Shown one piece after another: positions 6,833-13,969 of a stretch of DNA of 16,959 nt (position 1 is the stretch's first letter; every line of letters begins with the position of its first letter). The notes below the pieces were generated by a model. That model saw nothing but the letters and a program-made list of their open reading frames with translations, had not been told where the DNA came from and did no database searches. The DNA is from an uncultured Mollicutes bacterium (GTDB lineage Bacteria > Bacillota_I > Bacilli_A > RFN20 > CAG-826): assembly GCA_937893635.1 (NCBI GenBank), contig CALBGF010000167.1, positions 1 to 16,959 on the forward strand. The letters run 5' to 3'. The translations under genes and the position numbers were made by a program.

Positions 6833-8548
6833 TTATTCCTCCTTTTTAAATTGTGAATCATAAATTTCTTTATAAACTTCACAATTATTTAATAAGTCAT
6901 CATGCTTACCCATACCAACAACTTTACCATCATCAAGAACGATAATTTTATCACAATGAGCAATTGAACTTGTACGTTGCGAAATAATAAATACAAGTGG
7001 ATTATTCTTTAATGTTTTTAAAGCTTTTCTTAAATTTAAATCTGTTAAGAAATCTAATGCTGAGGCACTATCATCTAAAACAACAATACTAGGATTACCT
7101 ACTAAAGCACGAGCAATTGTTAATCTTTGTCTTTGTCCACCTGAGAAGTTTTTTCCTTCTTGTTCAACAACTGCGTCAATACCATTTTCTTTTTTCAAAA
7201 CAAAGTCTTTAGCTTGCGCAACTGTTAATGCTTCAAGAATTTCTTCATCACTTGCATCTTCTTTTCTTAAACACATATTCGAGCGAATTGTACCTTTAAA
7301 TAAAACAGCTTTTTGTGGAACAATACCAATAATATGGTGAAGTTCTTCATCGCTGATCGATGTAACATTTCTTCCATCAATATAAATTGCGCCACTACTA
7401 ACATCATATAAGTGCGCAAGTAAATTGATAAGTGTGGTCTTACCACTACCTGTACCACCAATAATACCAATGCTTTCTCCACGATTAGCAACAAAATTAA
7501 CATTACTTAAACTTTCTTCGTTGCTATTATATTTCATTGATACGTTATCAAACTCAACAAATGGCATATTTTCTTTTCTTGGTTCATCACTTCTAACTAA
7601 AGAAGACTCCATATCTAAAGTTTTAGCAATACGATCCGCACTTGCTAATGATTTAGAAATAGTAATAACTAAGTTTGCTAATTTAATTAATTCCGTAAGA
7701 ATTTGTAACATGTAGTTATATAAAGCAAGAACATCACCTTGAATAATAACACCAGATTCAACACGACTTCCGCCTAAATATAAAATACCAATAATACCAA
7801 CATTGATAATTGCGTATGTTAATGGATTCATTAAAGAGGAAATATAGCCAACTCTTTTTTGACTTTTTCTTAAATTAGTAATTTTCCCATTAAATTCCTC
7901 TAATTCTCGTTCTTCTTTATTAAAAGCACGAATAACACGAACACCATTTAAGTTTTCACGTGTTGACTTTAAAACACCATCTAATTGTTTTTGAACTACT
8001 TTATATTTAGGTTGGCTAACTAATAAAATAGTAAAAATAATAATGCTTAATACTAATATCACAACCGCAAATATAATAGCGACTTTAGCGTCAACAATAA
8101 ACGCCATAATAAGCGCACCAAATACGACGAATGGTGAACGCAAAAATAATCTTAAAAATAAATTAACACCATTTTGCACTTGATTAACATCATTAGTCAT
8201 ACGAGTAATCATTGTGGCTGTACCTAATTCATCAATTTCTTTATAAGATAACGATTGGGCTTTAACAAATAATTCATGACGTAAAGTAGAAGAAAATCCT
8301 ACGGCCGCTTTAGCGCTAAAATATTGTGCGGTAATTGAGCAACCTAGTCCTACTACACCTAGACCAATCATAATTAAGGACATTTTTAAAATATAACTTA
8401 ATCCAGCACCTTCATTAATTCCCACATTAACAATGCGAGCAACAATTAATGGAACAATCAATTCAAATATCGCTTCAAGTAATTTGAATAAAGGCCCTAA
8501 AATAGCCTCTAAACGATATGATTTCATGTACTTTAATAATTTTTTCAT
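6833..8548 (-). CDS. ABC exporter half-transporter, subunit with the degenerate ATPase site
   Basis: This 571-residue half-transporter is the first gene of the exporter operon. A membrane domain (about 1-310) is followed by the nucleotide-binding domain: Walker A GGTGSGKTT (364-372), Q-loop Gln412, signature FSGGQ (468-472), Walker B IVVLDD with Asp493 in place of the catalytic glutamate, and Gln524 in place of the switch histidine (IISQRTSS). Both changes are characteristic of the degenerate-site subunit of heterodimeric exporters such as TM287. The ATG at 8548 has GGAG 8 bases upstream; an in-frame TTG at 8566 would add six residues and bury that ribosome binding site, so it is rejected. 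The gene pair diverges from folD. Confidence 0.92.
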   Translation of the reverse strand: MKKLLKYMKSYRLEAILGPLFKLLEAIFELIVPLIVARIVNVGINEGAGLSYILKMSLIMIGLGVVGLGCSITAQYFSAKAAVGFSSTLRHELFVKAQSLSYKEIDELGTATMITRMTNDVNQVQNGVNLFLRLFLRSPFVVFGALIMAFIVDAKVAIIFAVVILVLSIIIFTILLVSQPKYKVVQKQLDGVLKSTRENLNGVRVIRAFNKEERELEEFNGKITNLRKSQKRVGYISSLMNPLTYAIINVGIIGILYLGGSRVESGVIIQGDVLALYNYMLQILTELIKLANLVITISKSLASADRIAKTLDMESSLVRSDEPRKENMPFVEFDNVSMKYNSNEESLSNVNFVANRGESIGIIGGTGSGKTTLINLLAHLYDVSSGAIYIDGRNVTSISDEELHHIIGIVPQKAVLFKGTIRSNMCLRKEDASDEEILEALTVAQAKDFVLKKENGIDAVVEQEGKNFSGGQRQRLTIARALVGNPSIVVLDDSASALDFLTDLNLRKALKTLKNNPLVFIISQRTSSIAHCDKIIVLDDGKVVGMGKHDDLLNNCEVYKEIYDSQFKKEE

Positions 8549-8571
8549 ATCATCAACTCCAAACAAATAGT

Positions 8572-8600
8572 ATTATAAATGATTAGGTAAGATTTATCAT
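8572..8600 (-). promoter_or_regulatory. Candidate promoter of the ABC exporter operon
   Basis: On the minus strand ATGATA (8595-8600) and TATAAT (8572-8577) are 17 bases apart, 23 bases upstream of the ATG at 8548. The -35 matches 4 of 6 and the -10 is perfect. Confidence 0.55.
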
Positions 8601-8636
8601 TATTTTTAGATAATTTTATTAATTTAATTATAAGTA

Positions 8637-8645
8637 TGTTATAAT
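8637..8645 (+). promoter_or_regulatory. Candidate extended -10 promoter of folD
   Basis: TGTTATAAT (8637-8645) is a perfect extended -10 element. The -35 region (around 8617-8622, TATTAA) is poor, as is common with extended -10 promoters. Transcription would begin near 8652, leaving only about 10 bases before the ATG, so the GGTGAT ribosome binding site (8653-8658) sits at the very 5' end of the message. Confidence 0.5.
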
Positions 8646-8662
8646 TATTTTCGGTGATTAAA

Positions 8663-9463
8663 ATGACAATTAAAGAATATGTTCAATTACAAAAAGATTT
8701 AATAAGAGATGAAGTATCAAAATTAAGTGTTAAACCCACTATTGCGATTATTCAAGTTAATAATGATGAAGCATCTAATGCTTATGTAAAAGGTAAATTA
8801 AATGACGCTAATAACTTAGGAATTATTGCTAAATTAATTAAATTAGATGAATCAACTAGCGAAGAAGATTTATTAAAATTAATTGATGAAATTAATAATG
8901 ATGATTCAATTCATGGCTTAATTGTACAAATGCCTCTTCCTCGTCATATTAATGAAGATCATATTAAAATGGCTGTTAGTCCCAAAAAAGATGTTGATGG
9001 CTTCCATCCTTTATCATCTTTACATCCATGCACGCCAAAAGGAATCGTGGATTATTTAACATTCGAGGGTGTAGATTTTAAAGATAAAAATGCTGTTGTT
9101 ATTGGTCGAAGCAATATTGTTGGTAAACCAATGGCAAAAATGCTTACTAATTTACATTGTAATACCACTATTCTTCACTCAAGAACTAGTAAAGAAAACA
9201 TGGATATGTTTATTAAAAACGCAGATATAATTGTTATTGCCATTGGTAAAAAATGGTTCTTAGATACACAAGAATTTAAAAAAGATGCCATTATTGTTGA
9301 TGTTGGTATTAACCGCATTGACGGCAAATTATATGGTGACGCTCGTCCAAATTTAGATGTTAAATTACAAACACCTGTTCCAGGTGGAGTGGGTTTATTA
9401 ACTCGCTTAACATTAATGAAAAACTTATTAGATGCTTATTATGCACAAATAAAAAATTCCTAA
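8663..9463 (+). CDS. folD: Bifunctional methylenetetrahydrofolate dehydrogenase/cyclohydrolase FolD
   Basis: This 266-residue enzyme interconverts 5,10-methylene-THF, 5,10-methenyl-THF and 10-formyl-THF using NADP, in cytoplasmic one-carbon metabolism. Visible motifs are the catalytic-site YVKGK (Tyr41, Lys45), HGLIVQMPLP (84-93), KDVDGFHP (109-116), the Rossmann signature VVIGRSNIVGKPMA (145-158) and TPVPGGVG near the C-terminus. After the last motif the usual PMT is replaced by LLT, a small variation. It is slightly shorter than the common 280-290 residues. The ATG at 8663 with GGTGAT 4 bases upstream is preferred over an in-frame GTG at 8654. A terminator directly follows, so it is transcribed largely on its own. 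Confidence 0.96.
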   Translation: MTIKEYVQLQKDLIRDEVSKLSVKPTIAIIQVNNDEASNAYVKGKLNDANNLGIIAKLIKLDESTSEEDLLKLIDEINNDDSIHGLIVQMPLPRHINEDHIKMAVSPKKDVDGFHPLSSLHPCTPKGIVDYLTFEGVDFKDKNAVVIGRSNIVGKPMAKMLTNLHCNTTILHSRTSKENMDMFIKNADIIVIAIGKKWFLDTQEFKKDAIIVDVGINRIDGKLYGDARPNLDVKLQTPVPGGVGLLTRLTLMKNLLDAYYAQIKNS

Positions 9464-9481
9464 CATTTTAGGATTTTTTTA
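9453..9481 (+). terminator. Rho-independent terminator of folD
   Basis: TCCTAA (9458-9463) pairs with TTAGGA (9468-9473) around a CATT loop, with A-rich bases before and eight T after. The stop codon is part of the stem. Short but well formed. Confidence 0.7.
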
Positions 9482-9495
9482 CTATTGGAGATTTT

Positions 9496-10761
9496 ATGGA
9501 TTTTAAAGAACACATTTATAATAGTTATGATGAAAAAATCGCTAATAAACTAATAGAGGCCTTAAATAATCCTCGTACTCATGCTTTAATTTTAAATAGT
9601 GATAAAATTAGTGATGAGCAATTTATTAGTCTTTTTCCCCATGTAAAAAAGCATCCATTCGTTAAGCATGCATTTTTATATGATAAAGAAGAATATGATT
9701 TTGGCAAATCATATTTGCATATTGGAGGCGCTATTTATATATCTGATGCCTCTAGCTTAGTTGTAGCTTCTATTTTAAATGCGAATAAATATGATTACGT
9801 TTTAGATATGTGTGCCGCACCGGGAGGTAAAACTCTTCAAACATCTTTATTAATGCAAAATGAAGGTGTAATTATTTCTAATGACTTATCTTATCAACGT
9901 GCTTTAGTTTTATCACAAAACGTTGAACGATTAGGAAGAAAAAATATTATTGTTACTTCTAATGATTTAAGTAAATTATCCGCTAAATATTATGGATTAT
10001 TTACTAAGATTATCCTTGATGCTCCTTGTAGTGGCTCTGGTATGTTTCGAAAAGAAGAAAAAATGCTTAAAGATTGGAGCATTGATAAAGTAATTAGACA
10101 AAGTGGTATTCAAAAAGAACTTATCGAATTAGCGTATAATTTTTTAGCGCCCGGAGGAACACTTATTTATTCTACTTGTTCTTATTCTAAAGAAGAAAAC
10201 TATGAAGTTATTAAAACTCTATTAGCTAATCATAACGATATGTCACTAATTCCTTTAAAAGAATTAGAGCCTTACTCTTTAACTAATGCGAATGAAGGAA
10301 TAACTATGTCTCCCGCTACTTTTGAAGGTGAAGGGCAATATTTATGCATGCTAAAAAAAGATGGTAACTTGAATTATAAAGAAATAAACTTACCTGATAT
10401 CAAAAGCAAATTTTTTACATATAATTTAAAAGGTCACTTAATTAATAAAGATGATAATTTATACGCTTCTCCTACTAATTTAAACTTAAAAGAATTTAAT
10501 ATTATTAGAAATGGATTAAAAATCGGTTCATTAAATAAAAATAATTTTATTCCTGATTATCATTTATCGCATTTTCTAAGTTCTAATGAAAGCATTGAAT
10601 TAAATGAAAATGAACTAAAAAATTATTTAAACGGTCAAGTTATTAATAAAGATTATTCAAATGGCTTTTATGTTGCTTCATATAACGATATTAACATTGG
10701 ATTTGTTAAATCAGTTAATGGCATCTTAAAAAATCATTTTCCAAAAGGGTTAAGAATATAA
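9496..10761 (+). CDS. rRNA cytosine-C5 methyltransferase, RsmF/NSUN type
   Basis: S-adenosylmethionine-dependent RNA m5C methyltransferase of 421 residues. The N-terminal region (about 1-90) is the RNA-binding part. The catalytic domain has the SAM-binding DMCAAPGGKT (104-113), motif IV DAPCSGSGMFRKE with Cys178, and motif VI YSTCSYSKEENY with the nucleophile Cys228. The phrase GSGMFRKE and the C-terminal extension (about 290-421, containing NGLKIGSLNKNNFIPDYHLS, a PUA-like region) are typical of the RsmF/YebU branch rather than RsmB. Gram-positive members of this branch methylate 16S rRNA; the exact cytosines cannot be read from the sequence. The ribosome binding site TTGGAG lies 5 bases before the ATG. 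It follows folD by 32 bases, past a terminator. Confidence 0.92.
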   Translation: MDFKEHIYNSYDEKIANKLIEALNNPRTHALILNSDKISDEQFISLFPHVKKHPFVKHAFLYDKEEYDFGKSYLHIGGAIYISDASSLVVASILNANKYDYVLDMCAAPGGKTLQTSLLMQNEGVIISNDLSYQRALVLSQNVERLGRKNIIVTSNDLSKLSAKYYGLFTKIILDAPCSGSGMFRKEEKMLKDWSIDKVIRQSGIQKELIELAYNFLAPGGTLIYSTCSYSKEENYEVIKTLLANHNDMSLIPLKELEPYSLTNANEGITMSPATFEGEGQYLCMLKKDGNLNYKEINLPDIKSKFFTYNLKGHLINKDDNLYASPTNLNLKEFNIIRNGLKIGSLNKNNFIPDYHLSHFLSSNESIELNENELKNYLNGQVINKDYSNGFYVASYNDINIGFVKSVNGILKNHFPKGLRI

Positions 10762-10776
10762 AAACAAACAATCATA

Positions 10777-11370
10777 CTAATTTTTTTCGGACTTATTACT
10801 AAATATCCACCATAATGCTATTGAAACAACAAAAACTAGTATAAACCAATTATTTAATCTAATATCCTTTTTTAATATATATGATAACAATGCAATAATG
10901 CCAATAATAATAAACGGGAAAAATAAAAAGAGAAATGAAATGCATGTATATAGTCTTTTTTTGCTTTGAGGTGTTGTAATATTGATTTTAATACATTTTT
11001 CATCCGTATCAATGCTTTTAATAAACTCTTCCACGAATATTTTGATATCAAATTTATTATCATAGTTTTGACTTATTATTGAATTATTAAATTCATCTTC
11101 AGAACAGCCACGTTGATACTTGCAATAATCGTAAGAGTCTTCATTAAATTCCATAATTGCATACATATTATAATAATTAAAATATACTTGAAGTGATTTT
11201 TCTTTTGAGTTAATTGTAGGATAGAATTCTATATTTGTTGCTCCATTATACTTTAAAATTTTATAAAGCTCATTGCTATTATAAAACAAAAATATTTTAT
11301 CAAGATTACTATAATTATTTTTGTCTTTAGAATTTAAGTATTTTTCAAGTTCTTTCTTTATACGCCTCAT
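10777..11370 (-). CDS. Unknown protein with two C-terminal membrane segments; possible immunity protein
   Basis: This 197-residue protein is not one I recognise. A soluble charged part (about 1-138), rich in Tyr, Asn, Asp and Glu, is followed by two hydrophobic segments (about 142-166 and 172-190) and a short charged tail, so it should be membrane-anchored with the large domain probably in the cytoplasm. The ATG at 11370 has GAGGAG about 13 bases upstream, which is far; an in-frame stop just upstream rules out a longer form. It follows the Rhs tip/immunity genes on the same strand, and small proteins of this composition are common as immunity genes in polymorphic-toxin loci. That role is inference from position. 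It converges on the methyltransferase gene. Confidence 0.65.
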   Translation of the reverse strand: MRRIKKELEKYLNSKDKNNYSNLDKIFLFYNSNELYKILKYNGATNIEFYPTINSKEKSLQVYFNYYNMYAIMEFNEDSYDYCKYQRGCSEDEFNNSIISQNYDNKFDIKIFVEEFIKSIDTDEKCIKINITTPQSKKRLYTCISFLFLFFPFIIIGIIALLSYILKKDIRLNNWFILVFVVSIALWWIFSNKSEKN

Positions 11371-11400
11371 TGTAGTTTATTCTTCTCCTCACATTTTTAG

Positions 11401-11435
11401 TATATAACAACATTAATATTATACCGCAACTAAAT
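11401..11435 (-). promoter_or_regulatory. Candidate promoter of the membrane-protein gene at 10777-11370
   Basis: A perfect TATAAT on the minus strand (11418-11423) lies 47 bases before the ATG. A second pair, TTGCGG (11424-11429) and TATATA (around 11401-11406), is 17 bases apart. Either could serve. The gene follows a terminator, so it needs its own promoter. Confidence 0.4.
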
Positions 11436-11511
11436 AATCTTTTAATCTATCTTTTGCTATAGTTACGTTTTCTTTATTATTTATATTAATGCTAATAGTA
11501 AATTAAAAGTA

Positions 11512-11566
11512 ATAAAAAATGCTCGTTAAAAATATAAAAGAATGATGTTTTTTCTTTACTAGAGCA
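11512..11566 (-). terminator. Terminator after the second tip/immunity pair
   Basis: On the minus strand TGCTC (11562-11566) pairs with GAGCA (11520-11524). An inner AAAGAA/TTCTTT helix can form in the 37-base interior, and TTTTTT (11514-11519) follows. The long AT-rich interior lowers confidence. Confidence 0.5.
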
Positions 11567-11599
11567 AATATTAGGATGCTTAAATGTATCAGTTACTTT

Positions 11600-12010
11600 C
11601 TATATTCTTCCTTTTCTTATAAACAATTGATTCTCATACAAATCCACTAATAAAATATAATCATATGGATCTTTAGGAGAATTTAAATGTTCTAGATAGA
11701 AATTTTTTACTTCGCAAATGATTTTGTTTTCAAACTCTTGCTGTATTTTTTGTATATTGTTTTTTTTAGAATCAATTGGATATAAACTCAAAATAGGTGA
11801 TTCCATACCATTAATCATTTGTAAAGATAAAACAACAACACCTTGTACGTTTTTCTTACAAAAAGAATGATTACGATCATGTATAGATGTAGAATGTTTG
11901 CTTGTAAAATAGCGGAAATTAATACTTATATTTGTATCATCAAAAGTTTCTTTTATTAATCTTAAACCGCAACAAAAAACTTCATGTGTTCTTTTAAAAT
12001 ATATTTTCAT
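11600..12010 (-). CDS. Unknown small protein, likely immunity protein of the displaced Rhs tip (Imm2)
   Basis: Soluble 136-residue protein with no signal peptide or membrane segment and no family I recognise. It has alternating beta-type segments (VQGVVVLSLQMI, YDYILLVDLYENQLFIRKG) and a helix in between. Three cysteines are near the N-terminal half (two adjacent in FCCGL). Its ATG lies 4 bases after the stop codon of the displaced Rhs tip at 12015, on the same strand, with only a weak GAG as ribosome binding site. This is the standard position of the cognate immunity gene in Rhs/WapA-type systems, which neutralises the toxin in the producing cell. The immunity role is inferred from position only. 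A terminator follows. Confidence 0.65.
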   Translation of the reverse strand: MKIYFKRTHEVFCCGLRLIKETFDDTNISINFRYFTSKHSTSIHDRNHSFCKKNVQGVVVLSLQMINGMESPILSLYPIDSKKNNIQKIQQEFENKIICEVKNFYLEHLNSPKDPYDYILLVDLYENQLFIRKGRI

Positions 12011-12014
12011 AGTT

Positions 12015-12593
12015 CTAACTCAAATGGGAGTGTATCCATCCTTTTCCTTTCATCCATCTTTTCCATTTAGCTCTTTCAATAGTGTTTCTTAAATTCTTAT
12101 AAATTTCATAAGCTCTTTCTCTAGTGGCTTCTTTGCCAGTTAAAGGATCAATACCTGTCCCATCACTATATCTAATCCTTCCTGAATTAGGTTTACTGAG
12201 CATTAAGGAACCACCAACTGCTCTTCCTATACCAGTTAAAATAGCCGTTCCTGCAAATGTCAATTCACCTAAAGTACTAATAGCAATTCCACCACCGAGC
12301 GATCCTACACCATCAACAAAAGCAAGACTTCCACCAATTGTTCCAGTTGATGCAAGTAATCCTGAAATAAATGGTGCAGCATAGTATCCTATCATTCCAC
12401 CAATAGCGCCACCTAAGATGGTTCCAAATAAATATGTTTCCCATCCAATACTACCATCAAATATGCGCCCGTTATCTTTGTAATCAGCATACAAAACATT
12501 TCCAAATCCCGCTAATGCGCCTATACCAATTAAAGATAAAATAAGTATTGTGCTAGAAATAAGCATTGTGCCACTTGGATCATAATAATTCAC
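12015..12593 (-). CDS. Displaced (orphan) Rhs C-terminal tip CT2
   Basis: The open frame begins inside a broken Rhs core: reading from a TAG at 12708-12710 it encodes PYIRRFISPDN through LNLYAYCGNDPVNYYDPSG, the conserved end of an Rhs core, then a new tip. The first usable start codon is the GTG at 12593 (192 residues, beginning with the core motif NYYDPSG). The tip has a glycine-rich hydrophobic stretch (about 9-125), likely a pretoxin or membrane-crossing part, and a basic C-terminus with GTGIDPLTGKEATRERA and KWKRWMKGKGWIHSHL (about 145-192) that looks like the actual toxin. I recall similar endings on other Rhs tips but cannot name the activity. It has no good ribosome binding site, so it may be silent storage rather than an expressed gene. 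Confidence 0.65.
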   Translation of the reverse strand: MNYYDPSGTMLISSTILILSLIGIGALAGFGNVLYADYKDNGRIFDGSIGWETYLFGTILGGAIGGMIGYYAAPFISGLLASTGTIGGSLAFVDGVGSLGGGIAISTLGELTFAGTAILTGIGRAVGGSLMLSKPNSGRIRYSDGTGIDPLTGKEATRERAYEIYKNLRNTIERAKWKRWMKGKGWIHSHLS

Positions 12594-13033
12594 TGGATCA
12601 TTGCCACAATACGCATATAAATTTAATCCGCTAAAACTAGTTGGCTCTAAATAGTCAATATTATCAGGGCTTATAAATCTTCTTATATATGGATCAATAT
12701 CTTGATTCTAGATAATATAATCGCATTGAATGTTCATAATAATAGCCTTTAAGGATTGGATTTTTTGTAGCATAAGTTCCTTCTTTAGTCAAAACATTTC
12801 CAAATGCATCATAAGAATATTTAGCCACTAGTTGGTTATTAGAATCAACCAATCCAATGATGTTATTAGCAATGTCTCTTATATAAAATGTCTCTTATAT
12901 AATATAACATTACTCCATCTATTTCTATACTAATTAATGTACCCATACTATCATAATATAATTTCTTTATTTTGTTAGCGATTGTTTCCATTATTAAAGA
13001 ATTCTAATAGTAATTAGTTTCAGTCTATCTATT
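12594..13033 (-). pseudogene. Degenerate 3' end of a second Rhs core
   Basis: This stretch is a diverged copy of the last part of the Rhs core (compare 13986-14425). It is broken by a 2-base deletion in the RYYDP codons (near 12690-12700), a 16-base tandem duplication (12871-12886 and 12887-12902), and short deletions near 12755 and 13000, giving several frameshifts and in-frame stops. Identity by eye is high, around nine bases in ten. It cannot be translated as a whole. It is the remnant left when a new tip and immunity pair was inserted upstream of an older one, as seen in rearrangement-hotspot loci. Confidence 0.85.
12871..12902. repeat. 16-base tandem duplication in the broken Rhs core
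   Basis: AATGTCTCTTATATAA occurs twice in a row. The intact copy of the core (near 14266) has it once. Because 16 is not a multiple of three, it shifts the frame. Confidence 0.9.
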
Positions 13034-13040
13034 GTTATTT

Positions 13041-13505
13041 CTAATAAATCCCCTTTTCCTTTTGTCTCCATATAGATAATTTAGAGTCAAGTGAAATTAA
13101 ATTTAATTCAATTATTTCTAAATTATCAACTTTTAAGGATCTTATATTTTTAACAAATTGCTTAGTAAAGTTATTATCTTTTAAACAAATTTCAATATTT
13201 CTATGATCAATTATTGCCACCGATAAAAAATATTTTGAATTCAAAAAATCACCATAGGTATCTATTTCATAGCATTTATCGTTAACATAAGACACAAATA
13301 ATTCACAAAATTCCGGATAACATTCATTTGCTTCAATTATATTTTTAAATGTATCAGAATTAATATCATTATAGTCCTCGTATATATCTCCGTACGATTC
13401 CCAATATTTTACCGTAAATTTGATACTATTTAAATTTATATTTGCGAACATTTCTTTAAATATATTTTTATCCCAACCATCATATCTAATAATAATTCCT
13501 ACCAT
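13041..13505 (-). CDS. Likely immunity protein of the active Rhs tip (Imm1)
   Basis: Soluble 154-residue acidic protein with no signal or membrane segment. Its ATG at 13505 lies 3 bases after the Rhs stop codon; GGAGGT within the last Rhs codons, 16 bases upstream, may help translation. A stretch around YVNDKCYEIDTYGDFLNSKYFLS reminds me of the DUF2691-type small proteins of Bacilli, but this is from memory and weak. The position immediately behind a variable Rhs tip is the standard one for a cognate immunity gene. The gene ends 8 bases before the degenerate second core copy, so it belongs to the inserted module together with CT1. Function inferred from context. Confidence 0.68.
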   Translation of the reverse strand: MVGIIIRYDGWDKNIFKEMFANINLNSIKFTVKYWESYGDIYEDYNDINSDTFKNIIEANECYPEFCELFVSYVNDKCYEIDTYGDFLNSKYFLSVAIIDHRNIEICLKDNNFTKQFVKNIRSLKVDNLEIIELNLISLDSKLSIWRQKEKGIY

Positions 13506-13508
13506 ATT

Positions 13509-13969
13509 TTATACTTTTTTACTACCTCCAAATAATACTGACCAAAACAATATAAATGATGCTGCTGTCGTTGGGATTAGAACATCATCTGCTATTCCTA
13601 TGCCAGTAAAATCATTTCCAATTAACCAAACCAATAAAATCCCAGTCCCAACAATGCCTAGAGCTGCAACAAATTTAGAAGGTTCTCTAGCAGGCTGTCT
13701 AGGTGGATTTTTCCCCCAATCCCAATCATGATCATGGTCATAGCCAACTTTCTCTCCTGGATGATGATCGTGATCAACTGATGGTCTTCCATCGGGGCCA
13801 TACTCACGCTCTTGTTTTGGTCTACCATCAGGATAAAAAATTCTCCCTATACTTCCAGGAACGCCATGATTAGGCATTTTATGATTCTTATTTTTTAGCA
13901 AAGAATAATGCATCGCAATTTTTAAATCCAATTTAACTATTAAAGACATTAAAATGCTAATCGCAAAAT
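13509..13969 (-). other. Variable C-terminal tip CT1 of the active Rhs protein
   Basis: This segment codes for the 153 residues after the conserved core. It starts with a hydrophobic run (ISILMSLIVKLDLKIAMHY). A histidine/aspartate-rich centre follows: FYPDGRPKQEREYGPDGRP, then VDHDHHPGEKVGYDHDHDWDW, with two copies of PDGRP. It ends with two hydrophobic segments (FVAALGIVGTGILLVWLIG and VLIPTTAASFILFWSVLFGG) and GGSKKV. The cluster of His and Asp suggests metal binding. The centre is reminiscent of modules seen on other Gram-positive polymorphic toxins, but I cannot name a family safely. Local GC is higher around 13690-13830 than in the flanks, consistent with recent arrival of the module. 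Confidence 0.6.

Larger units (their letters stand above)
12580..13033 (-). repeat. Direct repeat of the Rhs core end, copy 1 (degenerate)
   Basis: 454 bases in the same orientation as copy 2 at 13972-14425, with start points 1392 bases apart. Similarity begins at the NYYD codons and ends near 13033, where the two copies diverge abruptly into Imm1 sequence on one side and core sequence on the other. Confidence 0.85.

Noticed and set aside
7425..7715. Plus-strand open frame inside the exporter gene
   Set aside because: Antisense to the conserved nucleotide-binding domain; a shadow.
12124..12384. Plus-strand open frame opposite the CT2 tip
   Set aside because: Proline-rich translation produced by reading the glycine-rich coding strand backwards; no ribosome binding site.
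13420..13731. Plus-strand open frame across the Imm1/Rhs junction
   Set aside because: Spans the ends of two well-supported minus-strand genes and has no signals of its own.
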